From Bacteroidota bacterium (lineage in GTDB: Bacteria; Bacteroidota; Bacteroidia; Flavobacteriales; Weeksellaceae): DNA of 64,000 nucleotides. This document shows, one piece after another, positions 60,763-64,000 of this stretch. Position numbers and translations under genes: made by a program. Each line of letters opens with the position of its first letter. Position 1 is the stretch's first letter. The stretch is from positions 1 through 64,000 of the forward strand of contig JAEWOD010000032.1 of the NCBI GenBank assembly GCA_023461035.1, in the 5' to 3' direction. The notes under the pieces are model-generated. The model made no database searches and had not been told where the DNA came from. It saw nothing but the letters and a program-made list of their open reading frames with translations.

Positions 60763-63036
60763 ATGAAACAAAAAGTCTTAACAGCAATGCTTTGTATTGT
60801 CTGCTCAGGGATAATTTTTGCGCAAAGTGAAAAGAGAAAAGAACTCGAAATCGAATCAAAAATCGATTCTTTGCTTTCGATTATGACATTAGAGGAGAAA
60901 ATTGGCCAATTGGTTCAGTACAGTGCAAGCTGGGATGTAACCGGGCCTGCAAACGATGCCTATAATCAGATCAAGCTCGATAACCTGAAAAAAGGGTTGG
61001 TCGGCTCTATGCTCAACGTGACCGGAGCAAAGAATACCCGTGAAGCCCAAAAGCTCAATATGGAAAATTCTCGTTTGAAAATCCCCTTGGTTTTTGCTTA
61101 TGACGTAATCCACGGATATAAAACTATCTTTCCGGTTCCATTGGGAGAAACAGCAAGCTGGGATTTAGAACTGATGGAAAAGACCGCAAGGGTTGCAGCG
61201 AGAGAATCAGCCGCATCCGGTATTGGCTGGACTTTTTCGCCTATGATTGACGTTTCCAGAGATGCACGTTGGGGACGGATTATGGAAGGTTCGGGAGAAG
61301 ATCCTTTTCTGACTTCTTTGGTAGGAGTAGCAAAAATCAAAGGCTATCAGACCGATGATCTTTCGGCTCCTACTTCCATTGCTGCTTGTGCCAAACATTT
61401 TGCCGGTTATGGGTTCGGAGAAGGAGGCCGTGATTATAATACTGTAAATATAGGTGTCTATGAGCTGAACAATAGTATTCTTCCTCCATTCAAAGCAGCA
61501 GCCAAAGCAGGATCGGCAACATTTATGAATGCATTTAATGAACTGGACGGAATTCCGGCTACTTCCAACGAATACATACAGCGCACACTGCTGAAAGGCG
61601 AATGGGACTGGGATGGAGTCATGGTTTCGGATTGGGCTTCGATACGGGAATTAATTCCTCATGGAGTAGCAAAAGACGAAACCGAAGCCGCTATTTTGGC
61701 AATAAATGCCGGAAGTGACATCGACATGGAAGGCCGTGTTTATGAAGTGGCTTTGAAGAAATTGATAGAAGAAAAAACACTGAATATGGATTTAATCGAC
61801 GATGCGGTCAGAAGAACACTTCGTTTAAAATTCCGATTGGGATTATTTGAAAATCCATATAAATATTCCGATGAAGCATTTGAAAAGAAAGAATTGTACT
61901 CAAAAGAAAATCAATCCTTAGCACTGGAAGCTGCCAGAAAATCAATTGTCTTATTGAAAAACGAAAAAAATATTTTGCCCATATCCAATTCGATTAAAAC
62001 CATAGCAGTCATTGGTCCGTTGGCAGATGATGATGATTCGCCTTTGGGCAACTGGAGAGGACAGGCAACCCCAAATTCTGCTGTTTCTGTTTTGGAAGGG
62101 ATTAAAAACCATGCACCGAAAGGAGTGAAAATTACCTATGCAAAAGGAGCTGAACTTTCTATCGGAGAAAGGAGTTTCTTAAAGCCGATGACGCTCAATC
62201 AAACCGATACATCCGGATTTGCAGATGCCGTTCAAAAAGCAAAACAAGCCGATTTGGTAATTTTGGTAGTAGGAGAAGATGCTTTTCAGTCAGGTGAGGC
62301 GAGAAGCCAGACCGATATAGGGTTTGCAGGTGTTCAGGATGAGTTGATTGCTGAAATTCAAAAAGCCAATAAAAATGTCGTAATGGTATTAATGAACGGC
62401 CGTCCTATGGATTTATCATGGAGTGACAAACATATTCCGGCGATTTTGGAAACCTGGTTGCTTGGCTCCCAACATGGAAATGCAGTAGGTGAAATTTTAT
62501 TTGGAAAATACAATCCGGGCGGGAAACTTCCTGTGTCCTTTCCGAGAAATGTAGGGCAAATGCCGCTTTATTATAACCAAAAACATACTGGGAGAGGAGA
62601 AGAAATTCCGGATGTGACCTATTCGTCTTATCGGGATTCGGAGCGGGATGCTTTGTATCCGTTTGGATTTGGATTGAGTTATACGACGTTTAAATACAGT
62701 GAAATTAAATTGGACAAAAGGACTTTTTCAAAGGCCGGAAAAATTACAGCTTCGGTTCAGGTAACCAATACCGGAAAGGTAAAAGGCGAGGAAGTGGTTC
62801 AACTCTATATCCGGGATTTGGTGGGAAGCATCACACGGCCTGTAAAAGAATTAAAAGGATTTGAAAAAATAGAATTAAATCCGGGCGAAACCAAAACCGT
62901 TTCATTTACAATTGACGAAGAAATGATCACATTCTTTACAAAAAATCAAAAATGGGAAGCCGAACCGGGAGACTTCAAAGTCTTCATTGGTACAAATTCC
63001 CGTGATGTTCAGGAAGCCTCATTTAATTTTCAATAA
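60763..63036 (+). CDS. bglX: GH3 beta-glucosidase, BglX type
   Basis: 757 residues with a signal peptide (AMLCIVCSGIIFAQ). N-terminal TIM barrel with KHFAGYG (211-217) and nucleophile D290 in GVMVSDWAS; alpha/beta sandwich with the acid/base E512 in FQSGEARSQ; C-terminal fibronectin-III-like domain (VTNTGKVKGEEVVQLYI, LNPGETKTVSFTI). It should release glucose from the non-reducing ends of imported beta-glucan oligomers in the periplasm. The preceding terminator suggests that it is transcribed partly apart from susCD. Confidence 0.94.
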   Translation: MKQKVLTAMLCIVCSGIIFAQSEKRKELEIESKIDSLLSIMTLEEKIGQLVQYSASWDVTGPANDAYNQIKLDNLKKGLVGSMLNVTGAKNTREAQKLNMENSRLKIPLVFAYDVIHGYKTIFPVPLGETASWDLELMEKTARVAARESAASGIGWTFSPMIDVSRDARWGRIMEGSGEDPFLTSLVGVAKIKGYQTDDLSAPTSIAACAKHFAGYGFGEGGRDYNTVNIGVYELNNSILPPFKAAAKAGSATFMNAFNELDGIPATSNEYIQRTLLKGEWDWDGVMVSDWASIRELIPHGVAKDETEAAILAINAGSDIDMEGRVYEVALKKLIEEKTLNMDLIDDAVRRTLRLKFRLGLFENPYKYSDEAFEKKELYSKENQSLALEAARKSIVLLKNEKNILPISNSIKTIAVIGPLADDDDSPLGNWRGQATPNSAVSVLEGIKNHAPKGVKITYAKGAELSIGERSFLKPMTLNQTDTSGFADAVQKAKQADLVILVVGEDAFQSGEARSQTDIGFAGVQDELIAEIQKANKNVVMVLMNGRPMDLSWSDKHIPAILETWLLGSQHGNAVGEILFGKYNPGGKLPVSFPRNVGQMPLYYNQKHTGRGEEIPDVTYSSYRDSERDALYPFGFGLSYTTFKYSEIKLDKRTFSKAGKITASVQVTNTGKVKGEEVVQLYIRDLVGSITRPVKELKGFEKIELNPGETKTVSFTIDEEMITFFTKNQKWEAEPGDFKVFIGTNSRDVQEASFNFQ

Positions 63037-63058
63037 TTCTTCTCAGATTATTTTATGG

Positions 63059-63095
63059 AAGCTTTGGTTGGGTATCTCAATCAAAGCTTTTTTAT
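63059..63095 (+). terminator. Terminator of bglX
   Basis: 8-bp stem AAGCTTTG/CAAAGCTT followed by a T-run, 22 bases after the stop codon. Confidence 0.75.
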
Positions 63096-63100
63096 TTGGG

Positions 63101-63235
63101 CGTTTCTCCGTTGCCATATAAATTCTTCAAACCAAAGAAAGAAAAGACAGCAACGGAGTCGGGCTTTCCGTTGCAACTCCTCGCAGCCGAAGCCTGCTGC
63201 GGGGTTTTCACTGCAATCCCTAACGCAGATACAAC
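63101..63235. repeat. GC-rich interspersed intergenic element
   Basis: A block clearly richer in G and C than its flanks, with nested dyads: CCGTTGC (63108-63114) with GCAACGG (63150-63156), GGAGT...ACTCC, and CGCAGC...GCTGCG. The strings CGGAGTCGGGCTTTCC and CTGCAATCCCTAACGC are typical of elements scattered between genes in Flavobacteriia. No coding capacity is evident. Confidence 0.6.
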
Positions 63236-63278
63236 CAATTTGAAGTAGAAAAGAATCTGAAAACCATCCCGAATAGAA

Positions 63279-63309
63279 TTGTTCGTTCAACATCCAAATC
63301 CTATCTTTG
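63279..63309 (+). promoter_or_regulatory. Promoter of aroC
   Basis: TTG at 63279-63281, 20 bases, then TATCTTTG at 63302-63309, 19 bases before the ATG at 63329. Confidence 0.6.
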
Positions 63310-63328
63310 TGAAATTCTAATGAGCATC

Positions 63329-64000
63329 ATGAACACATTTGGAACTAATTACAGATTAACGACCTTTGGTGAAAGCCACGGAACGGCTATCGGTGGGGTG
63401 ATAGACGGTTGCCCTCCCGGAATCGAATTGGATTTGGAACAAATTCAGTACGAATTGGACAGAAGAAAACCCGGGCAATCCAAAATCGTTACCCAACGTA
63501 AAGAAAGCGATACTGTTCAATTTCTTTCCGGTATTTTCGAAGGAAAAACTACCGGGACTTCCATAGGGTTCATCATCCCGAATGAAAACCAAAAGTCAAA
63601 GGATTATGCGCATATAGAAGATGCTTTTCGTCCTTCTCATGCAGATTTCACTTATCAGAAAAAATACGGAATCCGTGACTATAGGGGTGGAGGAAGAAGC
63701 TCTGCACGCGAAACCGCCAATTGGGTAATGGGTGGAGCCGTAGCTAAACAGATTCTTTCCGATGTGAAAATCAATGCCTGGGTTTCATCGGTCGGTGACT
63801 TATTTTTGGAGAAACCTTATCAGGATCTGGATTTTTCAGAAGTGGAATCAAACATCGTTCGTTGTCCTGACCAAAAAGTTGCACAGCAAATGATTGAGAA
63901 AATAGAAAAAGTCCGGAAAGCCGGTGATACGATTGGCGGAACGGTTACTTGTGTAATTCAAAATGTACCTATCGGTTGGGGCGAACCGATTTTTAATAAA
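63329..64000 (+). CDS. aroC: Chorismate synthase, N-terminal part
   Basis: 224 codons are in the window and the frame is open at the right edge. MNTFGTNYRLTTFGESHG matches the family start, with the conserved histidine in GESHG. RRKPGQSKIVTQRKESD, EGKTTGTSIGFII, RPSHADFTYQKKYG and DYRGGGRSSARETA follow in order. It forms chorismate from EPSP using reduced FMN. An in-frame ATG at 63320 is possible but would leave almost no leader after the -7 element. Confidence 0.96.
   Translation, partial: MNTFGTNYRLTTFGESHGTAIGGVIDGCPPGIELDLEQIQYELDRRKPGQSKIVTQRKESDTVQFLSGIFEGKTTGTSIGFIIPNENQKSKDYAHIEDAFRPSHADFTYQKKYGIRDYRGGGRSSARETANWVMGGAVAKQILSDVKINAWVSSVGDLFLEKPYQDLDFSEVESNIVRCPDQKVAQQMIEKIEKVRKAGDTIGGTVTCVIQNVPIGWGEPIFNK

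Overview
The window comes from a Bacteroidota chromosome, almost certainly class Flavobacteriia. The evidence is the moderately AT-rich DNA, promoters of the TTTG-N19-TAnnTTTG type, several secreted proteins with type IX secretion (T9SS) C-terminal sorting domains, a SusC/SusD polysaccharide locus, and families such as START-like, DUF2911, DUF4197 and DUF6029-like proteins. I cannot name a genus. No phage, insertion sequence, CRISPR array or rRNA is visible.

0-7.8 kb is housekeeping: an edge-truncated GIY-YIG gene, tRNA-Met, a START-like protein, a class IV aminotransferase homologue that appears to lack its PLP lysine, yqgE, pdxH, HU, fmt, two secreted proteins and recQ.

7.8-20.3 kb is a variable region between recQ and an ALDH7-type aldehyde dehydrogenase gene. 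Module A (7.8-12.2 kb) holds a PH-like membrane protein and a propeller kinase/LuxR regulator pair. Module B (12.8-18.8 kb) holds a TonB-type barrel receptor, a LytS/LytTR pair and two AT-rich unknown genes. Between them sits a chimeric pseudogene: the 3' part of a second ALDH gene joined in frame to a copy of the first 43 codons of recQ. This is the junction expected from a tandem duplication running from recQ to ALDH, followed by complementary loss or allelic merging.

20.4-37.5 kb is mostly ordinary: a MarR regulator divergent from ALDH, a DUF2911 protein, a solitary sufS, an RDD protein with a DUF3298 protein, uvrC, an alpha/beta hydrolase, a GNAT/DUF1778 toxin-antitoxin pair with a readable operator, an AddA-like helicase-nuclease, waaA, a DegT-type sugar aminotransferase, galE, lipA and an outer-membrane protein.

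37.6-49.7 kb centres on an envelope thiol cluster: an Omp28-like lipoprotein (CTYC) divergent from a TlpA thioredoxin (CGPC), a DUF6029-like outer-membrane protein, two large T9SS-exported Omp28-like proteins (CPPC) and one further T9SS protein. These may form a redox system spanning the outer membrane. DUF4197 and pcrA/uvrD genes follow.

49.8-63.0 kb is a compact polysaccharide utilisation locus: a membrane propeller/LuxR-HTH regulator, SusC, SusD, a PKD/CBM-like surface glycan-binding lipoprotein, a GH16 lipoprotein and a GH3 glucosidase. The content predicts use of laminarin or a related beta-1,3-glucan. The window ends inside aroC. Several interspersed intergenic repeats of kinds common in Flavobacteriia lie between genes; one supplies the stop codon of galE.
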